This document shows, in pieces, positions 7,907 through 16,944 of a stretch of 32,945 bases of DNA. Position 1 is the first letter of the stretch, and every line of letters starts with the position of its first letter. Made by a program: the position numbers and the translations under genes. The stretch is from contig JACPSF010000273.1 in the NCBI GenBank assembly GCA_016193385.1, positions 1-32,945 of the forward strand. Reading direction: 5' to 3'. The notes beneath the pieces were generated by a model. That model was not told the origin of the DNA and made no database searches. It worked only from the letters and a program-made list of their open reading frames with translations. This DNA is from Deltaproteobacteria bacterium (GTDB taxonomy: Bacteria; Desulfobacterota_B; Binatia; UBA9968).

Positions 7907-9106
7907 ATGATTGATTTCGATTTGACCGATGAGCAGAAAGCCCTGCAGAAGATGGCCAGGGACTTTGCCGAGAAAGAGATCCGGCCCATCGCTGAGAAGC
8001 TGGATCGGTCGGAGAACCTCTTGCAGGACTTTCCATGGGACATGCTCAAGAAAGCGTCGAAGCTGGGGCTGCGCACCGTAGCCTTACCGAAAGAGTATGG
8101 AGGGCCAGGCTTCGACTTTCGCACCTGGGTCGTGCTGATCGACGAGCTGGCCTACTGTGACATCTCCTGCTCCAAAATTATAACTCAATCCTGGAGAGGC
8201 GCGCACCGAATCGCACACCAGGGGACCAAGGAGCAAAAGGACCGGTTCCTCTCCGCCTTCCGAGACGATGACACATACCTACTTTCAGGTGCGCGAACCG
8301 AGCCGAATGCGGGCTCAGATACCCATCTTCCTTACGATGTCCCCGAAGCCGGAATCATGCTCTCAGCCAAGCGCGAGGGAAACTATTACGTGCTCAACGG
8401 TCGGAAGCATTTCATCTCCATGGCTCCCGTGGCCAAGTTGGTGACGGTGACGGCCCGCACGGATAAGACTCTGCCTCCGTCCAGGGGCTGCAGCGCTTTC
8501 CTCGTCCCTGCAGGCACGCCGGGTTTCAGGGTAGCCTCCATCCAGGACAAAGTAGGCTACCGCTTCGATGTTCAGGGAGAACTCGACTTCGACAATGCGA
8601 AAGTGCCGGTCGAAAACTTGTTGGGAGGAAAGGAAGGGCCGGTTGGCCCCGAAGGGCCTGCCGGCAGGGTGGAACTGTGTGCCCAAGCTATGGGTCTCAG
8701 TCGCGCCGCGCTTGACGCGGCTATAAAGTACGCCAATGAGAGAATCCAGGGGGGCAGACCGATCATCCAGCATCAAGCCGTGGCCATGATGCTCGCCGAG
8801 ATGTACCAAACCCTCCAGGCCGGGAGGAGTCTCCTCTGGCGCATGGCCTGGGCCGCTGATCACGGGCAGGATGACCCTGCCCTGGTGATGGCGACCAAGA
8901 GCTTCTGCACAGAAGCCGCCCTAAAAATTTGCCTGACTGCGATGGAGGTTTTTGGAGGTAGTGGAGTGATGCGAGAAATGCCGGTTCAGAAATACGTTCG
9001 GGATTCCATGGTCCTCCAGCATTTGGAGGACACCCAACAGATCTCCCGTATCAAGATCGGCCAGGTGTTGGAATCCCGGATTAAAGAGGGAAGGCTCTCG
9101 AGGTAA
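7907..9106 (+). CDS. Acyl-CoA dehydrogenase family protein
   Basis: A 399-residue FAD enzyme of the acyl-CoA dehydrogenase family, which oxidises an acyl-CoA to the 2,3-enoyl-CoA and passes electrons to ETF. The N-terminal helical domain starts MIDFDLTDEQKALQKMARDF. The FAD/substrate loop TEPNAGSD lies near residues 130-137, and FGGSGVMREMPVQKYVRD near 350-367. At the usual catalytic-base position the sequence is LEDTQQIS with Glu374, where most relatives have YEGT; the base is kept but the following Gly is Asp. The ATG follows GGAGG at about 10 nt, 40 bp after the binding-protein gene, so it is co-transcribed with the uptake system. That placement suggests the imported compound is, or becomes, an acyl-CoA. 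Substrate chain type is not predictable. Confidence 0.92.
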   Translation: MIDFDLTDEQKALQKMARDFAEKEIRPIAEKLDRSENLLQDFPWDMLKKASKLGLRTVALPKEYGGPGFDFRTWVVLIDELAYCDISCSKIITQSWRGAHRIAHQGTKEQKDRFLSAFRDDDTYLLSGARTEPNAGSDTHLPYDVPEAGIMLSAKREGNYYVLNGRKHFISMAPVAKLVTVTARTDKTLPPSRGCSAFLVPAGTPGFRVASIQDKVGYRFDVQGELDFDNAKVPVENLLGGKEGPVGPEGPAGRVELCAQAMGLSRAALDAAIKYANERIQGGRPIIQHQAVAMMLAEMYQTLQAGRSLLWRMAWAADHGQDDPALVMATKSFCTEAALKICLTAMEVFGGSGVMREMPVQKYVRDSMVLQHLEDTQQISRIKIGQVLESRIKEGRLSR

Positions 9107-9212
9107 AGCAGATTTTCGCTGTCTCTTTCCGCCACTCTTGTCTGCCCACCGCTCATCTTAGGAGGCACCACGTAAATTTATAAACCCGCAAATCCATAGC
9201 AAAGGGCCCATA

Positions 9213-10955
9213 GTGCGCATTCGAACCAGGCTAAAATCTTTTTTCCCTCGCCTCCTAAGACCTGAAACGCTGCTTTTTGCGATAGGCATATCGGTCTCTG
9301 TCCTGATATGTGGCCTGATTGCTGTGGTCATCTGGGCAACCTTTTTGAAGGGCCTGCCCGGGGTTGACGCCCATTTTTCCCTGGTCAACTACGCCGAGGT
9401 TCTCTTCGACCCGATCACCTGGAGGGCAGGGCTGAACACGCTTTCACTAGGCGTGTGGACGGTGGTGGTCAACCTTTTCTTCGCCGTTCCCATGGCCTGG
9501 TTGATTCATCGCACCAATACCCCGTTTAAGAATTTTTTCCTTACCCTGATGTTCCTTCACATCCTCTTGCCGGGGTTTCTTAAGGTCATGGGCTGGATCA
9601 TGTTGTTGAGTCCCGAAATCGGCCTAGTCAATCAGTTCCTCAGAACTTTCATCCCAGTCGAGACAGGACCTTTGAGCATCTATAACGTGTTCTCCATGGG
9701 CTTCCTTCAGGGTTTGATCCTGACCCCGACAATGTTTTTTATGATATCCGGACCACTCCTGGCGGTTGACCCGTCTTTCGAGGAGTGTGCCGAGGTGGTC
9801 GGTGCCACAAGGCTGCGAAGCCTTCGCTTCGTCACTTTCCCCCTGGTCAAGCCCGCAATAGTTTCCGCGATCATCTACAACTTCATGACGGCAGTCTCCA
9901 TGTACGAGGTGGCGGCCCTGCTGGGAGGGGCTAATAACATTCAAGTCTTCAGTACCCTCATGTTTTATGCCTTCAGCAGAGACATAGGGCTTCCCCAGTA
10001 CGGCATCGCCGGAGTCTACGGCGTGATCCTTCTGATACCGACGCTGATTGCTTTGAAGGTTTATCAAAGGATGCTTCAATCCGGCTATCGTTACGCCACC
10101 GTCACCGGAAAAGGTTATAAACAAAAGCTTTTAGACGTTGGGCGGTGGAAGTGGGCCGGAGTGAGCTTTATAGGGGTCTATTTCCTGTTGGATATTTTTT
10201 TGCCCTTCTTGGCAGTGGCGTGGAGCTCTCTTGTTCCTCGCATCCGGCTACCCACCACCGCAGCCCTAGCAACCGTAACCGCGGATGGTTACCGTTCGGC
10301 GGCCGTTCTAATATCCGAAGGAGGAGTTTTTGTAAATACCATCGAACTCGTCATCTCTGTGGGCATATCCGTAATGTTGATAAGCCTGGCCATCTCGTGG
10401 ATCGTCGTCCGGAGCAATTTGCCAGGAAGGTACGCGATCGATACCATTTCCATGTTGCCCCACGCGGTGCCGACAGTAGCTTTTGCGTTCGCTGTCACTT
10501 TCGTGGGGCTGCTGCTCGTCCGCAGAATACCTTTCTACGGCAGCCTTGCCTCTATCATCCTCGCCCACACCATCGCCTATACCGCCTTCGGTACCAGATC
10601 GATCAATGCATCTCTAGTTCAAATTCATCGAGATCTGGAGGAGGCCGTGCAGATATGTGGAGGCTCCCGAGTGGTGGCGCTGAGAAAGGTCCTTGTCCCG
10701 CTTCTGATTCCAACTTTATTTTTTACTACGATCTGGGTGACGCTTCTCTCCTATCGCGAGGTAACGATGGCATTGTTTCTTCAGACACCCAAAAACATCA
10801 TTCTAGCGACGACGATATGGAGCAGGTGGTTAAGCGGCGACTCGATCACCGCCGCGGCCCTCGGAGTGATCATGACAATTTCCATGGGGGTCGTCATCAG
10901 TGTAGCGTTGCGACTTTTTCCCAACATTTTCATCGGCCGAATGGGGGCACATTAA
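9213..10955 (+). CDS. ABC transporter permease, fused two-domain (ThiP/FbpB type)
   Basis: A 580-residue inner-membrane permease with about twelve hydrophobic segments in two homologous halves. Each half has an EAA-type loop that docks the ATPase: EECAEVVGATRLRSLRFVTF (residues 190-209) and EEAVQICGGSRVVALRKVLV (near residue 474). One polypeptide therefore provides the whole membrane channel, as in ThiP and FbpB. The only good start in frame is GTG at 9213. A strong AGGAGG lies 48 nt upstream (9160-9165) with no standard in-frame start next to it, so the start is less certain than the rest. The gene lies between the acyl-CoA dehydrogenase and the second binding protein and should work with the ATPase at 12149-13252. 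Confidence 0.9.
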   Translation: MRIRTRLKSFFPRLLRPETLLFAIGISVSVLICGLIAVVIWATFLKGLPGVDAHFSLVNYAEVLFDPITWRAGLNTLSLGVWTVVVNLFFAVPMAWLIHRTNTPFKNFFLTLMFLHILLPGFLKVMGWIMLLSPEIGLVNQFLRTFIPVETGPLSIYNVFSMGFLQGLILTPTMFFMISGPLLAVDPSFEECAEVVGATRLRSLRFVTFPLVKPAIVSAIIYNFMTAVSMYEVAALLGGANNIQVFSTLMFYAFSRDIGLPQYGIAGVYGVILLIPTLIALKVYQRMLQSGYRYATVTGKGYKQKLLDVGRWKWAGVSFIGVYFLLDIFLPFLAVAWSSLVPRIRLPTTAALATVTADGYRSAAVLISEGGVFVNTIELVISVGISVMLISLAISWIVVRSNLPGRYAIDTISMLPHAVPTVAFAFAVTFVGLLLVRRIPFYGSLASIILAHTIAYTAFGTRSINASLVQIHRDLEEAVQICGGSRVVALRKVLVPLLIPTLFFTTIWVTLLSYREVTMALFLQTPKNIILATTIWSRWLSGDSITAAALGVIMTISMGVVISVALRLFPNIFIGRMGAH

Positions 10956-11039
10956 TTCGCTGGCCTGGAAGTATGTGGCATAACAAAAAACGCAGGGGAA
11001 GCTCGTTGCTAAGCAAATCTACAAAGTAGGAGGGGGAAA

Positions 11040-12140
11040 ATGAAGTCAAAGAAGTATGTCGTGACGGTTCTGCTTTTAGGATCGGTTTTCTATTTGACCT
11101 GCGCCGCGCAGATAAAGGCAGCCGATTCGGACGCCTTATCCCGGATGATCGAAGGCGCTAAAAAGGAGGGCACTGTAAGTTTGCAGGTTTCGCCCAGCAG
11201 TCATACGGCAAAATCCATGAAGCGCTTGAGCCGGGAGATCAACAAAAAATACGGGGTAGACCTGGATATTCAGTTCGCCCCCACGGTGCGGATGGCAGTC
11301 GATTTGTCAAAGGCGCTCATGGAACACAAACTCGGGGCTCGTCCTACCTATGACCTCATGTCTTTGAGCATTCCCAATATAGTGCGAGGTATCGAGGCCG
11401 GTATCTATGAAAAGGTCGACTGGCAACCTCTGCTCGACAAAGCGACCCCACCTGAAGTTATTATGGGAAAACCCGGGACCCGATACTATGGCTATGGCCT
11501 CATTAGTTACACGGCGCATCGAGGCTTGATGTACAATCCCAAAAGAATTCCTTCCGACAGAGCTCCCAAGACCCTGGCGGAACTTGCCGATCCTAGATGG
11601 AAGGGGAAAGTGGGCGTTCACAATTACCCCAGGGTTTGGGCAGAGGTCGCCTTCATCAGGGGCAAGGAGAAGACCTTCTCCGAACTTCGAGCGATAGCGA
11701 AGAACAGACCCATACAGGGGAGCTACGAGGATCAGCAAAAACGTTATCTCCTTGAGGAAATTTGGCTGGCCCACACAGGCAGTCAGTACTTCCAGGAAGC
11801 GAAGATGAAGGGCATGCCGGCAGAGTGGCAAAGTCTGGAACTTTCCGACATAGCGGATTACGTCGTAGCGGTTCGGACAGGGGCCCCACATCCCAACGCC
11901 GGGAAACTGGTCGCCCTGTATCTTGCCAGCCCGGAGGGGTCCAAACTTCACCTGGAGGAGGCTGGCGCCGGGAATCTTCATTATCCAGGGAATTATGAGA
12001 GCAGCATTGCTGTGCAAGATAAGAGGCAGGGAATTCCCGTAGCCGCGTGGGACTATCCGGGACGCATGGAATTCGTTCTATCTAAGCAGGCCGATCAGTG
12101 GGAGAAGGAGATAGAGCGAATTTTCAAGACAGGAGAATAG
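11040..12140 (+). CDS. ABC transporter substrate-binding protein, second of the operon
   Basis: A 366-residue periplasmic binding protein of the same broad family-1 fold as the product of 6826-7866 but strongly diverged. It has a signal peptide with cleavage likely near AAQIKAA (residues 22-28). The Cys at residue 21 lacks a proper lipobox, so it is not called a lipoprotein. The mature start LSRMIEGAKKEGTVSLQV and the block LADPRWKGKVGVHNYP are characteristic of the family. The ATG follows AGGAGGGGGAAA immediately, 84 bp after the permease gene. Having two different binding proteins for one permease and one ATPase suggests a broadened substrate range, or replacement of one receptor by the other (inference). 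Confidence 0.88.
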   Translation: MKSKKYVVTVLLLGSVFYLTCAAQIKAADSDALSRMIEGAKKEGTVSLQVSPSSHTAKSMKRLSREINKKYGVDLDIQFAPTVRMAVDLSKALMEHKLGARPTYDLMSLSIPNIVRGIEAGIYEKVDWQPLLDKATPPEVIMGKPGTRYYGYGLISYTAHRGLMYNPKRIPSDRAPKTLAELADPRWKGKVGVHNYPRVWAEVAFIRGKEKTFSELRAIAKNRPIQGSYEDQQKRYLLEEIWLAHTGSQYFQEAKMKGMPAEWQSLELSDIADYVVAVRTGAPHPNAGKLVALYLASPEGSKLHLEEAGAGNLHYPGNYESSIAVQDKRQGIPVAAWDYPGRMEFVLSKQADQWEKEIERIFKTGE

Positions 12141-12148
12141 CGAGAGGC

Positions 12149-13252
12149 GTGCTGCGCGTAGAAAACTTAAGAAAATCCTTTCTTATGTCGGAGGGAAAGG
12201 TGGAGGCAGTCCGGGGAGTCAGTTTTGAAATTCCCGAGGGCGCCTTCTTAACCTTGCTTGGCCCGTCTGGCTGCGGGAAGACGACTACGTTGCGGTGCGT
12301 AGCCGGGTTGGAAGCTCCGGACAACGGGGAAATACACATCGGGGAACGACTGGTTTTTTCAGGGAGTCGGGGGATAGAAGTTCCGGCGTACAAGCGTGGC
12401 GTCGGCATGGTATTCCAGTCTTACGCCATCTGGCCTCACATGACGGTCTTCGAAAACGTGGCCTTCCCGCTGGTACATGGTGGATTCCGGATACCAAGGT
12501 CGCAAGTCAAAGAGAGAGTGAGAAAGGCACTGGAACTTATAGGTCTGGCGGAACTGGGGAGTAGACCGGCGCCTTTGCTGAGCGGGGGGCAGCAGCAACG
12601 CGTGTCCCTGGCCCGGGCGTTGGTTTACGAACCGAGGCTTCTGCTCTTAGATGAACCCCTGAGCAATCTCGACGCGAAGTTGCGTGAAGAGATGCGCTTG
12701 GAGTTGCGAGAGCTCATTGACAGACTTAAGATTTCCACGCTCTACGTGACTCATGATCAGGAGGAGGCGCTTGTCCTTTCAGACCGCATTGCCGTGATGC
12801 GTGACGGTCAGATTTTACAGGAAGGCAGTCCGCGCCAAATTTACCTTGATCCGCTCCACCCCTTTGTTGCCAGTTTTGTTGGCAAAGCAAACTTCGTTGA
12901 TGGCTCGGTGGAGAGACTGAAGGACGAGCGCGGAGGTATCGCGATACGGACAGCTCTGGGCCAGTTCATCTGCGTTTCCCGCCTGGATCTGACCATCGGG
13001 GAGCAGGTCTCTACCGTCTTCCGCCCTGAAGATGTTCATGTCCGAACCGATTCCAGTGGTCACGGCAGGAACTCGTTTCCCGGGGTAGTCGAGCGCGTGA
13101 TTTTTGTCGGAAATAAGATCCTGTGTGAAATTCGGGCGGGCAGCATTCTGGTGCTGAGCGAGATCAATGCCCGCTTTGAGCTGCAGCAGGGGAGTAAAAT
13201 AACCGTGGAAGTTCCGCCTGAATGTATCGGGGTTTTACGGCATAGACAGTGA
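12149..13252 (+). CDS. ABC transporter ATP-binding protein, PotA/FbpC type
   Basis: A 367-residue ATPase that drives the operon's import system at the inner face of the membrane. All signatures are intact from the GTG start: Walker A GPSGCGKT (38-45), Q-loop Q90, signature LSGGQQQR (144-151), Walker B LLLLDEP (164-170), D-loop SNLD and H-loop H202. The C-terminal third (about 240-365) has the length and beta-rich character of a TOBE domain, as in PotA and FbpC. I choose GTG at 12149 because the product then begins LRVENLRKSF like its relatives, and AGGAG lies 13 nt upstream at the end of the preceding gene. An upstream in-frame ATG at 12098 lies inside that gene. Co-transcription is close to certain. 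Confidence 0.92.
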   Translation: MLRVENLRKSFLMSEGKVEAVRGVSFEIPEGAFLTLLGPSGCGKTTTLRCVAGLEAPDNGEIHIGERLVFSGSRGIEVPAYKRGVGMVFQSYAIWPHMTVFENVAFPLVHGGFRIPRSQVKERVRKALELIGLAELGSRPAPLLSGGQQQRVSLARALVYEPRLLLLDEPLSNLDAKLREEMRLELRELIDRLKISTLYVTHDQEEALVLSDRIAVMRDGQILQEGSPRQIYLDPLHPFVASFVGKANFVDGSVERLKDERGGIAIRTALGQFICVSRLDLTIGEQVSTVFRPEDVHVRTDSSGHGRNSFPGVVERVIFVGNKILCEIRAGSILVLSEINARFELQQGSKITVEVPPECIGVLRHRQ

Positions 13253-13263
13253 GGTGGTAGGCG

Positions 13264-14328
13264 ATGGCCAGGATCGGTGTAATCCCCGGGGACGGTATTG
13301 CGAACGAGGTGATCCCGGAGGCTGTAAAGGTCCTGCGGGTTGTCGACGACCTCTTCCGCATACAACTGGAGTTCGAGTTCTTCGATTTTGGCGCCGAGCG
13401 GTATTTGCGGACAGGCCAGGCAGTTCCCGACGACATTGACCGCTTCTTCGTCGAACTGCCCAGTCGTTTTGACTGTGTCCTGTTTGGCGCGGGGGGCACA
13501 GATCCAAGGGTACCTCCGGAAGGCACAGCGAGGCCGATCCTGCGGGGACTGCGCCGGAAGCTTGATCTCTACGCCAACATGCGTCCGTGCAAGCTCCTGG
13601 ACGCCAATCTGACGCCTCTCAAAGGAAAGACCGAGAAAGATATTGATTTCGTGTTCTTCCGCGAAAGCACCGAGGGGTACGAGTTTGCAAACTCGGTGGG
13701 GCTCAAGGTGGGCACGCCGGAAGAGGTGGAGATTCGGCCGGAGATCAACACGGCTAAGGGCGTGAGGCGGATCATCGAGCAGGCCTTCGCATATGCGCGC
13801 GCACGGGGCCGACGGCGCGTCGACATGGCTGAAAAGGGCTTGCCGAACGGGCTCTGGTCAAGAACTTTTCGCGAGGTGGGGCGGGCGTATCCAGACATCG
13901 AGCAGCGCCACATCCACGTGGATACTCTCGCATACATCATGGTTGTCTCGCCCGAGCAGCTCCAGGTGGTGGTGAGCGAAAACCGGGTCGGGGATATCTT
14001 AACCGACATCGCCGCGGCTATTCAGGGTGGCCGCGGGCTCTCTCCCGGTGGCTGTTTTAATCCTGATCGACGTTTCTGCTATTTCGAACCCATCCATGGG
14101 ACCGGGCCAGACATATTTGGCAAGAAATTAGCTAACCCCATCGCCTCAATTCTGGCGGCGAAGATGTTGCTGGAGCACCTGGGTCACGTGGAGGCGGCCG
14201 CGGTCGTTGAGGCGGCAGTGGTCGAGGCTGTGAGGCACGGGAATACGACTCCGGACCTGGGAGGTACGCTATCCACACCCGAAGTGGGAGATTTCATCTG
14301 CGGGGAGATTCGGCGGCGGGCTGGCTGA
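13264..14328 (+). CDS. Isocitrate/isopropylmalate dehydrogenase family protein (beta-decarboxylating)
   Basis: A 354-residue NAD(P)-dependent dehydrogenase of the IMDH/IDH/tartrate-D-malate family, which oxidises a 2-hydroxyacid and decarboxylates the beta-keto acid. Substrate and metal residues line up with 3-isopropylmalate dehydrogenase: R97 and R107 (NMRP), R133 and Y139 (RESTEGY), K191, D220, D244 and D248 (GDILTD). The nucleotide loop EPIHGTGPDIFGKKLANP is at 275-292. The substrate-specificity helix does not clearly match leucine-pathway enzymes, and no leuA, leuC or leuD is near, so a catabolic role (tartrate, malate or substituted malate) is more likely than leucine synthesis. The ATG at 13264 follows GAGGTGGTAGGCG, 11 bp after the ATPase stop, placing the gene in the transporter operon. 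Confidence 0.9.
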   Translation: MARIGVIPGDGIANEVIPEAVKVLRVVDDLFRIQLEFEFFDFGAERYLRTGQAVPDDIDRFFVELPSRFDCVLFGAGGTDPRVPPEGTARPILRGLRRKLDLYANMRPCKLLDANLTPLKGKTEKDIDFVFFRESTEGYEFANSVGLKVGTPEEVEIRPEINTAKGVRRIIEQAFAYARARGRRRVDMAEKGLPNGLWSRTFREVGRAYPDIEQRHIHVDTLAYIMVVSPEQLQVVVSENRVGDILTDIAAAIQGGRGLSPGGCFNPDRRFCYFEPIHGTGPDIFGKKLANPIASILAAKMLLEHLGHVEAAAVVEAAVVEAVRHGNTTPDLGGTLSTPEVGDFICGEIRRRAG

Positions 14329-14906
14329 GGTCCTGAACGGGGCTGCTCAGGCAACAATTCTGGACTATGAGAAGTTTGACGGCATGCAGGCGCGAGTCTC
14401 CCGCTTGACTGAGGAACTGAAGCTGTGGTAGCGGCTGGCTGGGCAGTTTGTAGCGATTGGTCCAGTGAATCGCTATGCATCTATACTTATTCTTTATCTT
14501 GCAAAAAAGGTGGTTGGTTTTCCTTCTCTTAGAGAATACTGACACCGGATGAACTCTGGACGTACCGTTTTAAAAGACACGCCAAGTGAGCGCTATGGGA
14601 GCGAGCAGCGATAAGGACATAATGGCGAGAAGCGAGTGTTGGAATGTTCGGCTGGTGGCGCACCATGGCCTCAACGGTCATGGCGACGGCGCCAACGATC
14701 GTGGATGCCGAAGATCCCGCGGATCCGCCCGTCGTGCGGCAGATACCTCATCCCCCCAACACGCACGCCCACAAGGTGCAGAACGTTGGTGATATTCTGA
14801 TCCAGAACCAGGAGCGTCCGTACTTCGGCAAAAAGCTCCGCAGTGGGTCCGGCGCCCGTTGAACCCACTCGGCTCGCTCAAACACGCGCTACTTTTAGGA
14901 GGACCC
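14329..14906. other. Gene-free stretch with a possible orphan 3' coding fragment
   Basis: About 580 bp without a convincing gene. At 14321-14431, in the +1 frame relative to the dehydrogenase stop, a coding-like stretch encodes LAEVLNGAAQATILDYEKFD and continues with an amphipathic helix (GMQARVSRLTEEL) to a stop at 14429-14431. It has no start of its own, and I do not recognise the family. It could be the relic end of a lost gene or an artefact. The interval 14470-14560 is AT-rich, and 14586-14862 holds short open frames on both strands without ribosome sites. No terminator hairpin is evident. Confidence 0.35.
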
Positions 14907-15929
14907 ATGCTGCCCAAATTGCCCCGTGGCGAGCTGATCCAATTCTTCAGCAAGATGATGCTCATTCGGCGCTTTGAGGAGAGACTGGTCCTGCTGTCCC
15001 GGGCGGGACACCGCTTCGGCCACTTTCACCTCTACTGTGGGCAGGAGACAACGGGCGTACCGCTCTTGGCTCAGGCGCAGGCCGAAGACTTCATGGCCAC
15101 TACCCACCGAAACCACGGTCACCTGCTCGCCCGGGGCGCCAACCCGGGTCGGCTGTTGGCTGAGATCCTGGGCAGGGCGACCGGCACGAACCAGGGTAAA
15201 GGAGGCACCCTGCACCTCACCGTGCGCGAGCTGGGGTTCCTTTCTACCTCGGCTATCGTCGGCGGTGTTGTCCCGCTCGCCACCGGTGCCGCTCTATCGG
15301 CGAAGGCCCAGAACCGAGGCCAGCTCAGCGTTTGTCTGTTCGGGGACGGCGCCCTGGAGGAAGGGGCAACCCACGAGGCGTTGAACATGGCTGCCCTGTG
15401 GCAGCTTCCGGTGATCTACGCTTGCGAAAACAACAGCTTCGAAGCGTGGCCACACGAGGCTCGGGGGTACTCCGGCTCCACCATCGCCGCGGCGCGGTTG
15501 ACCGATATCGCCACGGTATACGGCATACCCGCTCAGGTGGTCGACGGCACCGACGTCAGCGCCGTGTACTTGGCCGCACAGACGGCGATGGAACGGGCGC
15601 GGGCGGGAGGCGGACCGTCGTTTGTGGAGTTTCAAACCATCCGCTATCCGGGCACGAGACCGCTCTGGCCTACCCTGGATAGTGGTGAGACGGACGTGAG
15701 GATGGCCTGGGATGAGTCCCGCATTCCGGAAGTGTTCCACGAATGGCACAAGGAACAGGATGGGCTGCTCCGATACGTGCGCGGGCTTCTAGCCGCTGGC
15801 GTGGCCACCCGTGAGGAGATCATCGACATCGATCGCCAGGCGGTGGCGGAGATCGACCGGGCAGTGGACTTCGCGCTGGCCAGCCCACTGCCGTCGCCCG
15901 AATCTGCCCTGGAGGGCGTGTTTGCCTGA
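14907..15929 (+). CDS. Thiamine-diphosphate dehydrogenase E1 component, alpha subunit (pyruvate/acetoin type)
   Basis: A 340-residue E1-alpha subunit. Together with the beta subunit it forms the alpha2beta2 TPP enzyme that decarboxylates a 2-oxoacid or cleaves acetoin and passes the acyl group to a lipoyl E2. The N-terminus LIRRFEERLVLL and the block THRNHGHLLARG (66-77) are typical. The TPP/Mg motif runs from GDG (146-148) to NN (175-176). ATG at 14907 is used because AGGAGG sits 6 nt before it; the longer frame to 14859 has no ribosome site. The beta gene follows after 34 bp. No E2, E3 or lipoate gene is present. The pair looks GC-richer than the transporter operon upstream, so it may have a separate origin. 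Confidence 0.92.
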   Translation: MLPKLPRGELIQFFSKMMLIRRFEERLVLLSRAGHRFGHFHLYCGQETTGVPLLAQAQAEDFMATTHRNHGHLLARGANPGRLLAEILGRATGTNQGKGGTLHLTVRELGFLSTSAIVGGVVPLATGAALSAKAQNRGQLSVCLFGDGALEEGATHEALNMAALWQLPVIYACENNSFEAWPHEARGYSGSTIAAARLTDIATVYGIPAQVVDGTDVSAVYLAAQTAMERARAGGGPSFVEFQTIRYPGTRPLWPTLDSGETDVRMAWDESRIPEVFHEWHKEQDGLLRYVRGLLAAGVATREEIIDIDRQAVAEIDRAVDFALASPLPSPESALEGVFA

Positions 15930-15963
15930 GGCCGGCACTTGCCAGCCGCCGGTGGAGGAGATC

Positions 15964-16944
15964 ATGCGAGAAATCAGCTATGCCGACGCGCTCGCGGAAG
16001 CGCTGGAGTGTGCTATGCGGGGGGACCAGCGCGTCCACTTGCTGGGCTACAGCTTCATGGGCCTGCATCCCAAGCGGGACCTGCTGGAACGAATTCTCGC
16101 CGAGTGGCCCCAGCGCGTCTGGTACCCACCGATTGCTGAGTTGGGACTGGCTGGGATCGCGGCCGGCGCAGCCATGACCGGGCTCCGGCCAATCATGAGC
16201 ATCAACACCGCCAGCTTCAGCTTTCAGGCCTGGCCCCAACTGGCGAACGAGGCAGCGAACGCTTACTACATGTCGGGCGGGCAGGTAACGGTTCCAGTCG
16301 TGTATCACATGCTGCACGGGCTGCGTGGAGGAGGCGCGTCCCAGCACTCCCACAGCCCACAGGCCATGCTGTGGAACACGCCAGGGCTCGAGATCATGTT
16401 GCCTTCGAGCCCGCGGGACGTCAAAGGCCTGTGGGCCACAGCAATCGCGAGTGAAAACCCTACCGTGATCGTCGATCACGTGAAGCTGTTTGACATCGTC
16501 GGGCCGGTGCCGGAGGGCTCCTATCATATCCCATTGGGACAGGCGGAGGTGAAGCGGGCTGGAACAGACGTGACGGTGTTGGCGACGTCATGGATGGTCC
16601 AGCAGGCTCTGCGCGCGGCCGAGCAGGTCGCCTCGTTAGGCATCTCGGTGGAGGTAGTGGACCCGCGAACCCTAGTGCCGCTGGACGAGCCCACTATCAT
16701 CTCATCGGTCGAGAAGACACGTCGGGTGGTGATTGCGGACGAGTGCCACCGCCGCTGCGGCGTGGGCGCGGAGCTGGCAGCAGTTGTTGCCGAATCAGTC
16801 GGCCACCTTCTTAAGTCGCGCATGCGGCGCGTAGCCACTGCAGACGTACCCGTCCCAGCCAGTCCCGTGCTTGAGCGAGAGATCGAGCCAACGGTGGAAA
16901 AACTGGCGGCGGCGATCCGGGAGGTGGCGGGGACGAGCGACTGA
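15964..16944 (+). CDS. Thiamine-diphosphate dehydrogenase E1 component, beta subunit (transketolase-like)
   Basis: A 326-residue E1-beta subunit, the partner of the preceding gene. It begins MREISYADALAEALECAM, as pyruvate, acetoin and branched-chain E1-beta chains do. The catalytic Glu that protonates TPP is in PIAE (E59), and the conserved His block QHSHSPQAM lies at 127-135. The transketolase C-terminal domain (about 195-320) has VLATSWMVQQALRAA and EVVDPRTLVPLD. The ATG at 15964 follows GGAGGAG; the longer open frame starting at 15811 lies inside the alpha gene. Co-transcribed with alpha. Length is normal and no key residue is missing. The 2-oxoacid or diketone substrate cannot be read from the sequence. 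Confidence 0.92.
   Translation: MREISYADALAEALECAMRGDQRVHLLGYSFMGLHPKRDLLERILAEWPQRVWYPPIAELGLAGIAAGAAMTGLRPIMSINTASFSFQAWPQLANEAANAYYMSGGQVTVPVVYHMLHGLRGGGASQHSHSPQAMLWNTPGLEIMLPSSPRDVKGLWATAIASENPTVIVDHVKLFDIVGPVPEGSYHIPLGQAEVKRAGTDVTVLATSWMVQQALRAAEQVASLGISVEVVDPRTLVPLDEPTIISSVEKTRRVVIADECHRRCGVGAELAAVVAESVGHLLKSRMRRVATADVPVPASPVLEREIEPTVEKLAAAIREVAGTSD

Noticed and set aside
14671..14868. A 65-codon minus-strand frame with protein-like sequence (VLHLVGVRVGGMRYLP)
   Set aside because: No ribosome site, competing plus-strand frame of equal quality, and no family recognised.
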